Positions 21,150-31,737 of a stretch of 64,000 nucleotides of DNA are shown here, in pieces; positions within the stretch are counted from its first letter, which is position 1, and each line of letters starts with the position of its first letter. Origin of the DNA: Pogostemon cablin (Eukaryota; Streptophyta; Magnoliopsida; Lamiales; Lamiaceae); NCBI GenBank assembly GCA_023678885.1, contig JAHCLQ010000881.1:1-64000 (forward strand), given 5' to 3'. The notes below the pieces were generated by a model. That model was not told where the DNA came from and ran no database searches. It saw nothing but the letters and a program-made list of their open reading frames with translations. The position numbers and the translations under genes were made by a program.

Positions 21150-21926
21150 ATGAGTAAATTCAGACCTCAAACTTCTCAAAACTATTCAAAATCATTAACC
21201 ATGAGTGAATCCAAGTTTCAAGCTTCTCAAATTTATTCAAAGCCCTTAGGGTATACTAACTTTCCAATCTTTTCAGAATTCCCTAGTACTACTAAACCTT
21301 CATTTTCTCAGATGGATAACCATAAGACACCTAAGTGTTTACATTCAAACCCTTGTTATACCAAACCTTTTGATAAAACCATTCCAAAATCACCTGCAAT
21401 ACTAGAGTATGATTCTAGTATATATTCCAAACCCAACCATCAAAATAGAACTCTTATTCAAGCTGATGATGGTACTTCTTACCATATTCAAAATTGGAGT
21501 AATAGCACTTTTTGGCCAAAATACTATGATGGAAAGAATAGTTCTATACAACAATATTACAATATTTTGTAAAGACAAATGGCCGAGAAAGAACATGTAG
21601 CAAATGATAGATTTCAAAATAGTTATCAAAGATCATGGGAAAGGACTTTAGCCAGAAGCAAATATTCTCATGAAGAATATCTAGAAGATTTACGCCAAGA
21701 GACAATTTTATGCTCAAAAGATGTTTCAAGGAATATAGCAGAAATTCAAAGTTTTACAGAAATCCAGGGAAGAATTCCTGGACATCTTCAATGGAAAAGA
21801 AGATCTAATCAAAGTCCAAAAGAGATTTGTAAACCCTACTATTTTACATGGTGGTGGTCTCTAAGCAGCAACAATTCAGAAGCAAGTTCATCAGAGGAAT
21901 CAGAATATGGTGATCCTGATTTGTGA
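21150..21926 (+). pseudogene. Copy 5 chimeric ORF2 (B start on A body), one stop
   Basis: The first 17 residues come from ORF2-B and are followed by the complete ORF2-A start and body, so two ATGs lie in frame 17 codons apart. A stop at 21570-21572 (TAT to TAA) splits it. The tail reads EYGDPDL instead of DQDPFDL. Confidence 0.75.
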
Positions 21927-21937
21927 CTATCTTCTGA

Positions 21938-22113
21938 AAATTCAAAAGAAAAGAAAAAGAAAGAAAAGAAAAAGAAAAATTCAAAAGAAAAGAAAAAGAA
22001 AGAAAAGAAAAAGAAAAATTCAAAAGAAAAGAAAAAGAAAGAAAAGAAAAAGAAAAATTCAAAAGAAAAGAAAAAGAGAGAAAAAACAAATAGAGAAAAA
22101 GAAAAATTCAAAA
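21938..22113 (+). repeat. Purine tract, copy 5
   Basis: About four units of the 39-bp A/G repeat with AATTC interruptions. Confidence 0.75.
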
Positions 22114-22464
22114 TTCCTCTCATCAGATAGATTTATTAAAATTTTGAGTCAGAAGTTTCTCGGTGAAACGAGTACTCAATAATTTTGATAAAACAGACCA
22201 ACTACTTTGGTCATTTTATTCAAAAGCAGGTATCAAATTCAAAAGCTGTCTTCCACTTTGTCAAAAGATGGACGAATCATTCAAAAGCAGCCATTCACTA
22301 TTCAAAAAGCAAGCAGCCAAGCACTGTAGCAAAGGTCACTATTCATATCACTGTAGCAGTCACTATTCCAACAACCAATAGAGACATTTCAACAACCGCA
22401 CTCAGCCTGTGATCAAATGCAGATCAAATTCAAATTCAAATGCAGATTCAAAGGAAGACTCTGA

Positions 22465-22477
22465 CTATAAATAAGTC
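22465..22477 (+). promoter_or_regulatory. TATA box, copy 5 promoter
   Basis: CTATAAATAAGTC. Transcripts would read antisense coat-protein sequence (copy 6), then sense copy 7. Confidence 0.6.
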
Positions 22478-22770
22478 AGTTTATTTCATTGTAAATCATA
22501 GAATTTACACAAAAAATTTAGAGCAAAATTTTAGATCATACAAACATCTAAGCCTAGAATTCATTCCTTGTATTCCAATACTCGAAAAAACCTCTCATAT
22601 CCCTTTCAAATCCCTGCATTCAATCCTTGTAATTCATATCTCCATTAATTCAAAGTAAGTTTTATTCAAAGTTTCATTATTTTCAATTTGTTATTTACAT
22701 TCATACTCTGATAATTCATACCATGTCCATATTCATGCATACAATTATCCTGTTCAAAGCGATCCATCCC

Positions 22771-23106
22771 TTTATGACCTTTTTTGTGACATTTGAAACA
22801 AGTAAATTGAAAATTGTCAAAATTCTTTTTAAAAGTTTTTCTTTTTGAAAATTTAGGCCTTTTGTAAAATTTTTCTTTGAAATCATTTTTATAATGTTTT
22901 TTAGGAAAATGCTTTGTTTTTAATCTTGAAGAAGGAGCTTGAATCTTTTGTAATCCAAAAGCTTCGCAGAATGAACCAATCTCCTTACGGTATCTATTCT
23001 TTTCAGATCCATACTTAGATTGTATTTTTAATTCTGAACACAAAGCTAGTCCTTCTTTTTTGACGAAAGCAAATAATTGACCATATGTAATTGTTTCAAA
23101 AGGAAT
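22771..23106 (-). pseudogene. Copy 6: short inverted coat-protein fragment
   Basis: Minus-strand coat-protein sequence from the EGLALCSELKIQSK region through the zinc-knuckle start CFKCHKKGHK, bounded on both sides by inversion junctions (about 22770 and 23105-23108, the latter with a shared ATGT). Confidence 0.8.
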
Positions 23107-26048
23107 GTTTCAAACATTAATTGTTTGGACAAAGACAAAAAGATTTCATCAAAAATCTCGTATGAATCAGAATCTGATAATAATGAGATTAATAAAATCC
23201 GCTTTCAATCTGGAACAAAAGCCTTTTATAATAATAGATATTCCCCTCTGGATATTCTATTCGAAGAGAGAGCTCATTTCAAAAGCAATGCCAAATACGA
23301 TGGTCAATCTATCCATGAATGGAACATAGATGGCAAATCAGAATATGAAATCCTTAATACTCTTCAAGAAATGGGCATGGCTAGAGTTTCTTATAAAGCC
23401 CAGAATCAAAAAGAAGAGAGCGCCGTCGCTCTTATTATTACTGGCTTCACTGGTCAGCTAAAAAACTGGTGGGATAACTCCCTTACTCTCACCGATAAAC
23501 AAAACATTCTTCAACATACCATTGAGGTTGAAGAACCCGATGGAACTATTAATAATAAAAACGATGCTTGTGACATGCTAATACTTACTATTGGCATGTA
23601 TTTCATTGGTAATCCTAAAGAAGAACTTGATTCAACACAAGTTGTATTATCTAATATCAGATGTCCTACATTATCTGATTATAGACGGTACAAAGATGTT
23701 TTCCTTACTCATATATTAAAAAGAAATGATTGCAATGCTTCATTTTGGAAAGAAAGATTCATAGCTGGACTTCCTAAACTTTTCGGTGAAAGAATTCATC
23801 AAAAGCTTAAGGAAGCTACTGGTCAAAGTGACATTCCTTTTGAAACAATTACATATGGTCAAATATTTGCTTTTGTCAAAAAAGAAGGACTAGCTTTGTG
23901 TTCAGAATTGAAAATACAATCTAAGTACGGATCTGAAAAGAATAGATACCCTAAGGAGATTGGTTCATTCTGCGAAGCTTTTGGATTACAAAAGATTCAA
24001 GCTCCTTCTTCCAGATTAAAAACAAAGCATTTTCCTAAAAAACGTTATAAAAATGATTTCAAAGAAAAATTTTACAAAAGGCCTAAATTTTCAAAAAGAA
24101 AAACTTTTAAAAAGAATTTTGACAATTCTCAATTTACTTGTTTCAAATGTCACAAAAAAGGTCATAAAGCTAATGAATGCTCTTTACAAAAGAAGATTAA
24201 TGAAATATTTCACGATGATGAAATCCTGAGAGACAAGATTTCTTCATTATTAATTTCTAATGGTAATTCTCAAAATGAATTTTCAAATGATTCTAATTCA
24301 AGTTCTGATTTAGAAGAAGTTTTCACAAGCTCAGAATCTGAAATAGACAAGTCCTCTTGTCAAGGATTCTGTCCATTAAACATTAATGTCATTACAAAAG
24401 ACAATACTGAACAAGAACTCTTGTTCGATCTCATTGATAAAGTTCCAGATCTAGAAGAAAAACAGAAATATCTTCTTAGATTAAGGAACATTGTTATTAA
24501 CAATCATCCTCCTAATAAGGAAAAACCTCCTATTATCATTGAGCCATTCAGCATTTCAAAGCTTTTCAACAAAGCTCCTTTCTCTTCTTTAATCACAACA
24601 GATATTACTATTAATGATCTTCAGCGAGAGATTAATACTCTGAAAGCTGAAATTCAAAACCTCTATTCTGAGATTAATAATCTTCATTCCAAAGATTTGG
24701 ATTTAGAAACCAAATTATCTATTTTCAAAAGCACTTTTGATATTCCTGAAAGCTCTTCAAAAAACCAAGTGATAGATACTACATTGAGTACTTCAGACAA
24801 TGAAGCTATTCAAAGTATCAAACACATAGCTTTTCAAAAATGGTATTCAATTATAAATTTAATTATTGATGACTTTCAGATCAGTGCTTCCTGTTTTATA
24901 GATAGTGGAGCTGATCAGAATTGCATAAGAGAAGGTCTTATTCCTTCAATTTATTATGAAAAAACAAATGAAAGGCTTGTGGCAGCTAATGCTACTCCTC
25001 TTCATATTAAATACAAACTTTCAAAAGCTTTCATTTACAATGATGGTTATTGTTTCAAAACCAATTTCATACTTGTCAAAAATTTAAGTCAAGACATTAT
25101 TTTGGGTAACCCCTTCTTGACTATTATTTATCCTTTCAAAGTTGATGGTACTGGTATTACTACCAATATCATGGGAAAAGATATTCATTTCAAATTTGTT
25201 AATCCTATTAAAGAAAGAGAAGTATCTCTTCTTCAAAATTACTATATTTCTCATATTAATGCTATTGAATTAAAAAAATCTCATATAGATTTTCTCAAAG
25301 AAGAAGTTTCTTACTTTCATGAACTTCTTAAAAACGATATTCAAAACAGAATTTTAGATTTCGAAAATGTTTTGAAAAAAGAAGTATGCTCTGATCTTCC
25401 CAATTCTTTCTGGGAAAGAAAAAAGCATATTGTTTCTTTACCTTATATTACTAGTTTCAATGAAAAATCTATAATAACAAAAGCAAGACCTATTCAAATG
25501 AATCATGGTCTTCTCAACATCTGCAAAGATGAAATCAAATCCCTTCTTTCCATTATTATAAAATGGAATAGATATTTTATTCCCTATAAAAGAGATCTGA
25601 TCAAAAGATTGCATAAAGCATGCATTTTTTCAAAATTCGATCTTAAATCTGACTTTTGGCAGATACAGATCAGAGAAGAAGACAAATACAAAAATATTTT
25701 CATATTCCTTTATTCTGACCCCTTTATTATTTACATTGAGTCTGATATTCATACTAATCTCATTAAAAAGATAAAAGTTCGGGACAATTCAAATTTTTGT
25801 TTAAAAATACCTATACCTAAGGCTTCAAGGTCCTATGACTTTAATAGCAGGTATAGTAGTATTCTTATACAAATAATTCAAACTAATCATGCATCTCATA
25901 CATTCATAAAGCAAATTATTTATTGCATAAAAGAAAAATTTTCAAAAGTACTATTTCATGTCTATATAAAGGACATCAAAGGAGATGATGATTCATTACC
26001 CTTACCTGTTATCCTAACTCGAGAATTTATCCTACAGAAAACCATGAG
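23107..26048 (+). pseudogene. Copy 7: coat protein C-part, protease and deleted RT, 990-codon open stretch
   Basis: Open in one frame from before the inversion junction (23077) to a stop at 26073, about 998 codons, but with no ATG near the start. Contents: coat protein from VSNINCLDKDKK, zinc knuckle (24139-24180), acidic stretch, coiled coil, and protease FIDSGAD (D at 24901, preceding residue F instead of L). The RT is of the doubly deleted type without VPRLVINYKPLND, YIDD or RNase H core. At EFILQKTMS it runs into coat-protein sequence of copy 8 in the wrong frame. Confidence 0.8.
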
Positions 26049-26049
26049 C

Positions 26050-28362
26050 AACAGGAGAGGGAGATGTTGCTAAGGATGTCAAAAAGGTCATTGAACAAAA
26101 TAATTTTTCAAATCAAATTCTTCATACTATTGCAGAACAGGTGGATAGCCTATCGGTGAAATTAGATTCAAAACCCTTTAATTCCAAATTTCCAAATAGT
26201 ATTTCTACTCCTCATTTTATTCCAAGAAGCCTTCCTACTAATATTGAAAAGAATTTGCAACTCCCTGCAAGTTCTAGCCTCATTGATAGAATTTCAAAAA
26301 AGCTCGTTGAAACTTCATCTTCCCAAAACAATGAAGCTTCAATCTCTTCAAAAGCCACTACTCCTCATGTTTCAAACATTAATTGTTTGGACAAAGACAA
26401 AAAGATTTCATCAAAAATCTCGTATGAATCAGAATCTGATAATAATGAGATTAATAAAATCCGCTTTCAATCTGGAACAAAAGCCTTTTATAATAATAGA
26501 TATTCCCCTCCGGATATTCTATTCGAAGAGAGAGCTCATTTCAAAAGCAATGACAAATACGATGGCCAATCTATCCATGAATGGAACATAGATGGCAAAT
26601 CAGAATATGAAATCCTTAATACTCTTCAAGAAATGGGCATGGCTAGAGTTGCTTATAAAGCCCAGAATCAAAAAGAAGAGAGCGTTGCCGCTCTTATTAA
26701 TACTGGCTTCACTGGTCAGCTAAAAAACTGGTGGGATAACTCGCTTACTCTCACCGATAAACAAAACATTCTTCAACATACCATTGAGGTTGAAGAACCC
26801 GATGGAACTATTAATAATAAAAACGATGCTTGTGACATGCTAATACTTACTATTGGCATGTATTTCATTGGTAATCCTAAAGAAGAACTTGATTCAACAC
26901 AAGTTGTATTATATAATATCAGATGTCCTACATTATCTGATTATAGATGGTACAAAGATGTTTTCCTTACTCATATATTAAAAAGAAATGATTGCAATGC
27001 TTCATTTTGGAAAGAAAGATTCATAGCTGGACTTCCTAAACTTTTCGGTGAAAGAATTCATCAAAAGCTTAAGGAAGCTACTGGTCAAAGTGACATTCCT
27101 TTTGAAACAATTACATATGGTCAAATATTTGCTTTTGTCAAAAAAGAAGGACTAGCTTTGTGTTCAGAATTGAAAATACATTCTAAGTACGGATCTGAAA
27201 AGAATAGATACCGTAAGGAGATTGGTTCATTCTGCGAAGCTTTTGGATTACAAAAGATTCAAGCTCCTTCTTCCAGATTAAAAATAAAGCATTTTCCTAA
27301 AAAACGTTATAAAAATGATTTCAAATAAAAATTTTACAAAAGGCCTAAATTTTCAAAAAGAAAAACTTTTAAAAAGAATTTTGACAATTTTCAATTTACT
27401 TGTTTCAAATGTCACAAAAAAGGTCATAAAGCTAATGAATGCCCTTTACAAAAGAAGATTAATGAGATATTTCATGATGATGAAATCCTGAGAGACAAGA
27501 TTTCTTCATTATTAATTTCTGATGGTAATTCTCAAAATGAATATTCAAATGATTCTAATTCAAGTTCTGATTTAGAAGAAGTTTTCACAAGCTCAGAATC
27601 TGATATAGACAAGTCCTCTTGTCAAGGATTCTGTCCAATAAATATTAATGTCATTTCAAAAGACAATACAGAACAAGAACTCTTGTTCGATCTTATTGAT
27701 AAAGTTCCTGATCTAGAAGAAAAACAGAAATATCTTCTTAGATTAAGGAATATTGTTCTTAACAATCATCCTCCTAATAAAGAAAAACCTCCTGTTATCA
27801 TTGAACCATTCAGTATTTCAAAACTCTTCAACAAAGCTCCTACCTCTTCTTTAATCACAACAGATATTACTATTAATGATCTTCAGCGAGAGATTAATAC
27901 TCTGAAAGCTGAAATTCAAAACCTCTATTCTGAGATTAATAATCTTCATTCCAAAGATTTGGATTTATAAACCAAATTATCTATTTTCAAAACTACTTTT
28001 GATATTCCTGAAAGCTCTTCAAAAAACCAAGTGATAGATACTACATTGAGTACTTCAGACAATGAAGCTATTCAAAGTATCGAACACATAGCTTTTCAAA
28101 AATGGTATTCAATTATAAATTTAATTATTGATGACTTTCAGATCAGTACTTCCTGTCTTATAGATAGTGGAGCTGATCAGAATTGCATAAGAGAAGGTCT
28201 TATTCCTTCAATTTATTATGAAAAAACAAATGAAAGGCTTGTGGCAGCTAATGCTACTCCTCTTCATATTAAATACAAACTTTCAAAAGCTTTCATTTGC
28301 AATAATGGTTATTGTTTCAAAACCAATTTCATACTTGTCAAAAATTAAAGTCAAGACATTAT
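26050..28362 (+). pseudogene. Copy 8: coat protein C-part, zinc knuckle, protease; several stops
   Basis: Starts inside the coat protein (GEGDVAKDVKKV) directly after the end of copy 7. Same frame throughout, with stops at 27326-27328 (GAA to TAA), 27968-27970 (GAA to TAA) and 28346-28348 (TTA to TAA), and a one-base T loss near 28362 that shifts the frame. Zinc knuckle and LIDSGAD protease are visible. Confidence 0.8.
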
Positions 28363-30222
28363 TTGGGTAATCCCTTCTTGACTATTATTTATCCTTTCAA
28401 AGTTAATGGTACTGGTATTACTACCAATATCATGGGAAAAGATATTCATTTCAAATTTGTTAATCCTATTAAAGAAAGAGAAGTATCTCTTCTTCAAAAT
28501 TACTATATTTCTCAAATTAATGCTATTGAATTCAAAAAATCTCATATAGATTTTCTCAAAGAAGAAGTTTCTTACTTTCGTATTGAAAATGAACTTCTTA
28601 AAAAGGATATTCAAAATAGAATTTTAGATTTCGAAAATATTTTGAAAAAAGAAGTATGCTCTGATCTTCCCAATGCTTTCTGGGAAAGAAAAAAGCATAT
28701 TGTTTCTTCACCTTATATTACTGGTTTCAATGAAAAATCTATAATAACAAAAGCAAGACCTATTCAAATGAATCATGATCTTCTCAACATCTGCAAAGAT
28801 GAAGTCAAATCCCTTCTTTCCAAAAGGCTCATAAGACCCTCTAAGTCACCTTGGAGTTGTCCTGCCTTTTATGTTAATAATCAAGCAGAGAAAGAAAGAG
28901 GAGTCCCCAGACTCGTCATTAATTACAAACCACTCAATGATGTTCTGGAATGGATTAGATATCCTATTCCTAATAAAAGAGATCTGATCAAAAGATTGCA
29001 TAAAGCATGCATTTTTTCAAAATTCGATCTTAAGTCTGGCTTTTGGCAGATACAGATCAGAGAAGAAGACAAATACAAAAATGTTTTCACATTCCTTTAT
29101 TCTGATCTCTCTATTATTTACATTGAGTCTGATATTCATACTAATCTCATTAAAAAGATAAAAGTTCAGGATAATTCAAATTTTTGTTTAAAAATACCTA
29201 TACCTAAGGCTTCAAGGTCTTATGACTTTAATAGCAGGTATAGTTGTATTCTTATACAAAGAATTCAAACTAATCATGCATCTCATACATTCATAAAGCA
29301 AATTATTTATTGCATAAAAGAAAATTTTCAAAAATATTTTTCTAAAAAATTATTATTTCATGTCTATATAAAGGACATCAAAGGAGATGATGATTCATTA
29401 CCCTTACCTATTATCCTAACCCAAGAATTTATCCTGCAGAAAACCATGAGTAAATTCAGACCTCAAACTTCTCAAAACTATTCAAAATCATTAACCATGA
29501 GTGAATCCAAGTTTCAAGCTTCTCATATTTATTCAAAGCCCTTAGGAAATACTAACTTTCCTATCCTTTCAGAATTCCCTAGTACTACTAAACCTTCATT
29601 TTCTCAACTTGATAACCATAAGACTCCTAAGTGTTTACATTTAAACCCTTGTTATACTAAACCTTTTGATAAAACCATTTCCAAATCACCTGCAATACTA
29701 GAGTATGATTCTAGTATATATTCCAAACCAAACCATCAAAATAGAACTCTTATTCAAGCTGATGATGGTACTTCTTACCATATTCAAAATTGGAGTAATA
29801 GCACTTTTTGGCCAAAATACTATGATGAAAAGAATAGTTCTATACAACAATATTATAATATTTTGTATAGACAAATGGTCGAGAAAGAACATGTAGCAAA
29901 TGAAAGATTTCAAAATAGTTATCAAAGATCATGGGAAAGGACATTAGCCAAAAGCAAATATTCTCATGAAGAATATTTAGAAGATTTACGCCAAGAGACA
30001 ATTTTATGCTCAAAAGATGTTTCAAGGAATATAGCAGAAATTCAAAGTTTTACAGAAATCCAGGGAAGAATTCCTGGACATCCTCAATGGAAAAGAAGAT
30101 CTAATCAAAGTCCAAAAGAAATTTGTAAACCCTACTATTTTACATGGTGGTGGTCTCCAAGCAGCAACAATTCAGAAGCAAGTTCATCAGAGGAATCAGA
30201 ATATGGTGATCCTGATTTGTGA
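28312..30222 (+). CDS. Copy 8 open frame of 636 codons: protease tail, deleted RT and chimeric ORF2
   Basis: After an out-of-frame N-terminus it carries the protease C-part (LGNPFLTIIYPFKV) and RT fingers with VPRLVINYKPLND and FDLKSGFWQIQI, then jumps in frame over the YIDD region. The RNase H core is also missing. It continues through EFILQKTM into the chimeric ORF2 (29446-30222), which here is uninterrupted and ends EYGDPDL. RT activity is not possible without the catalytic aspartates. The start codon of the long frame is not a viral start. Confidence 0.75.
   Translation: MFQNQFHTCQKLKSRHYLGNPFLTIIYPFKVNGTGITTNIMGKDIHFKFVNPIKEREVSLLQNYYISQINAIEFKKSHIDFLKEEVSYFRIENELLKKDIQNRILDFENILKKEVCSDLPNAFWERKKHIVSSPYITGFNEKSIITKARPIQMNHDLLNICKDEVKSLLSKRLIRPSKSPWSCPAFYVNNQAEKERGVPRLVINYKPLNDVLEWIRYPIPNKRDLIKRLHKACIFSKFDLKSGFWQIQIREEDKYKNVFTFLYSDLSIIYIESDIHTNLIKKIKVQDNSNFCLKIPIPKASRSYDFNSRYSCILIQRIQTNHASHTFIKQIIYCIKENFQKYFSKKLLFHVYIKDIKGDDDSLPLPIILTQEFILQKTMSKFRPQTSQNYSKSLTMSESKFQASHIYSKPLGNTNFPILSEFPSTTKPSFSQLDNHKTPKCLHLNPCYTKPFDKTISKSPAILEYDSSIYSKPNHQNRTLIQADDGTSYHIQNWSNSTFWPKYYDEKNSSIQQYYNILYRQMVEKEHVANERFQNSYQRSWERTLAKSKYSHEEYLEDLRQETILCSKDVSRNIAEIQSFTEIQGRIPGHPQWKRRSNQSPKEICKPYYFTWWWSPSSNNSEASSSEESEYGDPDL
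29446..30222 (+). CDS. Chimeric ORF2, 258 residues, intact (copy 8)
   Basis: MSKFRPQTSQNYSKSLT from lineage B, followed by the lineage-A ORF2 starting at its own ATG. It is in frame with the upstream RT remnant, so no ATGA stop/start overlap exists here. Function unknown. Confidence 0.7.
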   Translation: MSKFRPQTSQNYSKSLTMSESKFQASHIYSKPLGNTNFPILSEFPSTTKPSFSQLDNHKTPKCLHLNPCYTKPFDKTISKSPAILEYDSSIYSKPNHQNRTLIQADDGTSYHIQNWSNSTFWPKYYDEKNSSIQQYYNILYRQMVEKEHVANERFQNSYQRSWERTLAKSKYSHEEYLEDLRQETILCSKDVSRNIAEIQSFTEIQGRIPGHPQWKRRSNQSPKEICKPYYFTWWWSPSSNNSEASSSEESEYGDPDL

Positions 30223-30232
30223 CTATCTTCTG

Positions 30233-30424
30233 AAAATTCAAAAGAAAAGAAAAAGAAAGAAAAGAAAAAGAAAAATTCAAAAGAAAAGAAAAAGAAAGAA
30301 AAGAAAAAGAAAAATTCAAAAGAAAAGAAAAAGAAAGAAAAGAAAAAGAAAAATTCAAAAGAAAAGAAAAAAGAGAAAAAGAAAAAAAAAAGAGAAAAAC
30401 ATAAGGAAAAGAAGAAAAATTCAA
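30233..30424 (+). repeat. Purine tract, copy 8
   Basis: About four 39-bp A/G units plus an irregular end. Confidence 0.75.
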
Positions 30425-30777
30425 AATTCCTCTCATCAGATAGATTTATTAAAATTTTGAGTCAGAAGTTTCTCTGTGAAACGAGTACTCAATAATTTTG
30501 ATAAAACAGACCAACTACTCTGGTCATTTTATTCAAAAGCAGGTACCAAATTCAAAAGCTGTATTCCATTTTGTCAAAAGATGGACGAATCAATCAAAAG
30601 CAGCCATTCACTATTCAAAAAGCAAGCAGCCAAGCACTGTAGCAAAGGTCACTATTCATATCACTGTAGCAGTCACTATTCCAACAACCAATAGAGACAT
30701 TTCAACAACCGCACTCAGCCTGTGATCAAATGCAGATCAAATTCAAATTCAAATGCAGATTCAAAGGAAGACTCTGA

Positions 30778-30790
30778 CTATAAATAAGTC
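30778..30790 (+). promoter_or_regulatory. TATA box 1, copy 8/9 promoter
   Basis: CTATAAATAAGTC, first of two boxes 307 bases apart. Confidence 0.6.
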
Positions 30791-31084
30791 AGTTTATTTC
30801 ATTGTAAATCAAAGAATTTACACAAAAAATTTAGAGCAAAATTTTAGATCATACAAACATCTAAGCCTAGAATTCATTCCTTGTATTCCAATCACTATTC
30901 ATATCACTGTAGCAGCCGACACATCACTGTAGCAGTCACTATTCATATCACTGTAGCAGCCGACATCTCACTGTAGCAGTCACTATTCCAACAACTAATA
31001 AAGACATTTCAACAACCGCACTCAGCCTGTGATCAAATGCAGATCAAATTCAAATTCAAATGCAGATTCAAGAGAAGACTCTGA

Positions 31085-31097
31085 CTATAAATAAGTC
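31085..31097 (+). promoter_or_regulatory. TATA box 2, copy 8/9 promoter
   Basis: CTATAAATAAGTC, the box nearer to the copy 9 leader. Confidence 0.65.
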
Positions 31098-31423
31098 AGT
31101 TTATTTAATTGTAAATCATAGAATTTACACAGAAAAATTTAGAGCAAAAATTTTAGATCATACAATTTTAGAAAGAAAACTTTAGATCAAACAAATTCCA
31201 AGCTTAGAATTCAATCCTTGTATTCCAACATTCTAAAAAACCCTCATATCCCTTTCAAATCTCTGTATTCAATCCTTGTAATTCATATCTCCATTAATTC
31301 AAAGTAAGTTTTACTCAAAGTTTCATTGTTTTCAATTTGTTATTTACATTCATACTCTGATAATTCATACCATGTCCATATTCATGCATACAATTATCCT
31401 GTTCGTGCCGATCCATTCCCAAA

Positions 31424-31436
31424 TGGTATCAGAGCC
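31424..31436 (+). promoter_or_regulatory. Primer-binding site (copy 9)
   Basis: TGGTATCAGAGCC; ORF1 starts 301 bases further on (31437-31737 is leader without a supported gene). Confidence 0.85.
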
Positions 31437-31737
31437 TGTTTGGTTGTGATACGAAAAGAAAATTTCAAAAATTTTGATTACTGAATACTTGTGATAATTT
31501 CATAAGTATTAATTGTTGAACTAAGGTTCTGAATATTTACTGGATTCATAAGTATTATTTGCTGCACTAGAAGGTGTGTTGGTAAGCGTGAATCCGTTGG
31601 TCAGCCTAAGTGGATTGGTGGTCCCGGTAGTGTTCCCGCATTTATAGCAAAGCAAATACTTACTTATTGTTGACAAGAAATATTCATACACTTTTAGCAA
31701 AACAATTAAAACTTATTGTTGTTACGACAAGTTATTC

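Larger units (their letters stand above)
21927..22770 (+). promoter_or_regulatory. Copy 5 intergenic region and leader, lacking primer-binding site
   Basis: Purine tract (21938-22113), two ACTGTAGCA elements (about 22321-22360), TATA box at 22465-22477, then the leader to about 22770, where it is cut just before the primer-binding site and joined to minus-strand coat-protein sequence. Confidence 0.7.
30223..31423 (+). promoter_or_regulatory. Copy 8/9 intergenic region with duplicated promoter
   Basis: Purine tract (30233-30424), two ACTGTAGCA elements and a first TATA box (30778-30790), then after a junction near 30892 four more ACTGTAGCA elements (about 30908-30981) and a second TATA box (31085-31097), followed by the leader and primer-binding site of copy 9. 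Confidence 0.75.

Noticed and set aside
31300..31330. Splice donor CAAAGTAAGTTTT in the leader
   Set aside because: The word resembles a donor and is noted at the satellite junction, but no matching acceptor could be chosen by eye, so no intron is annotated.
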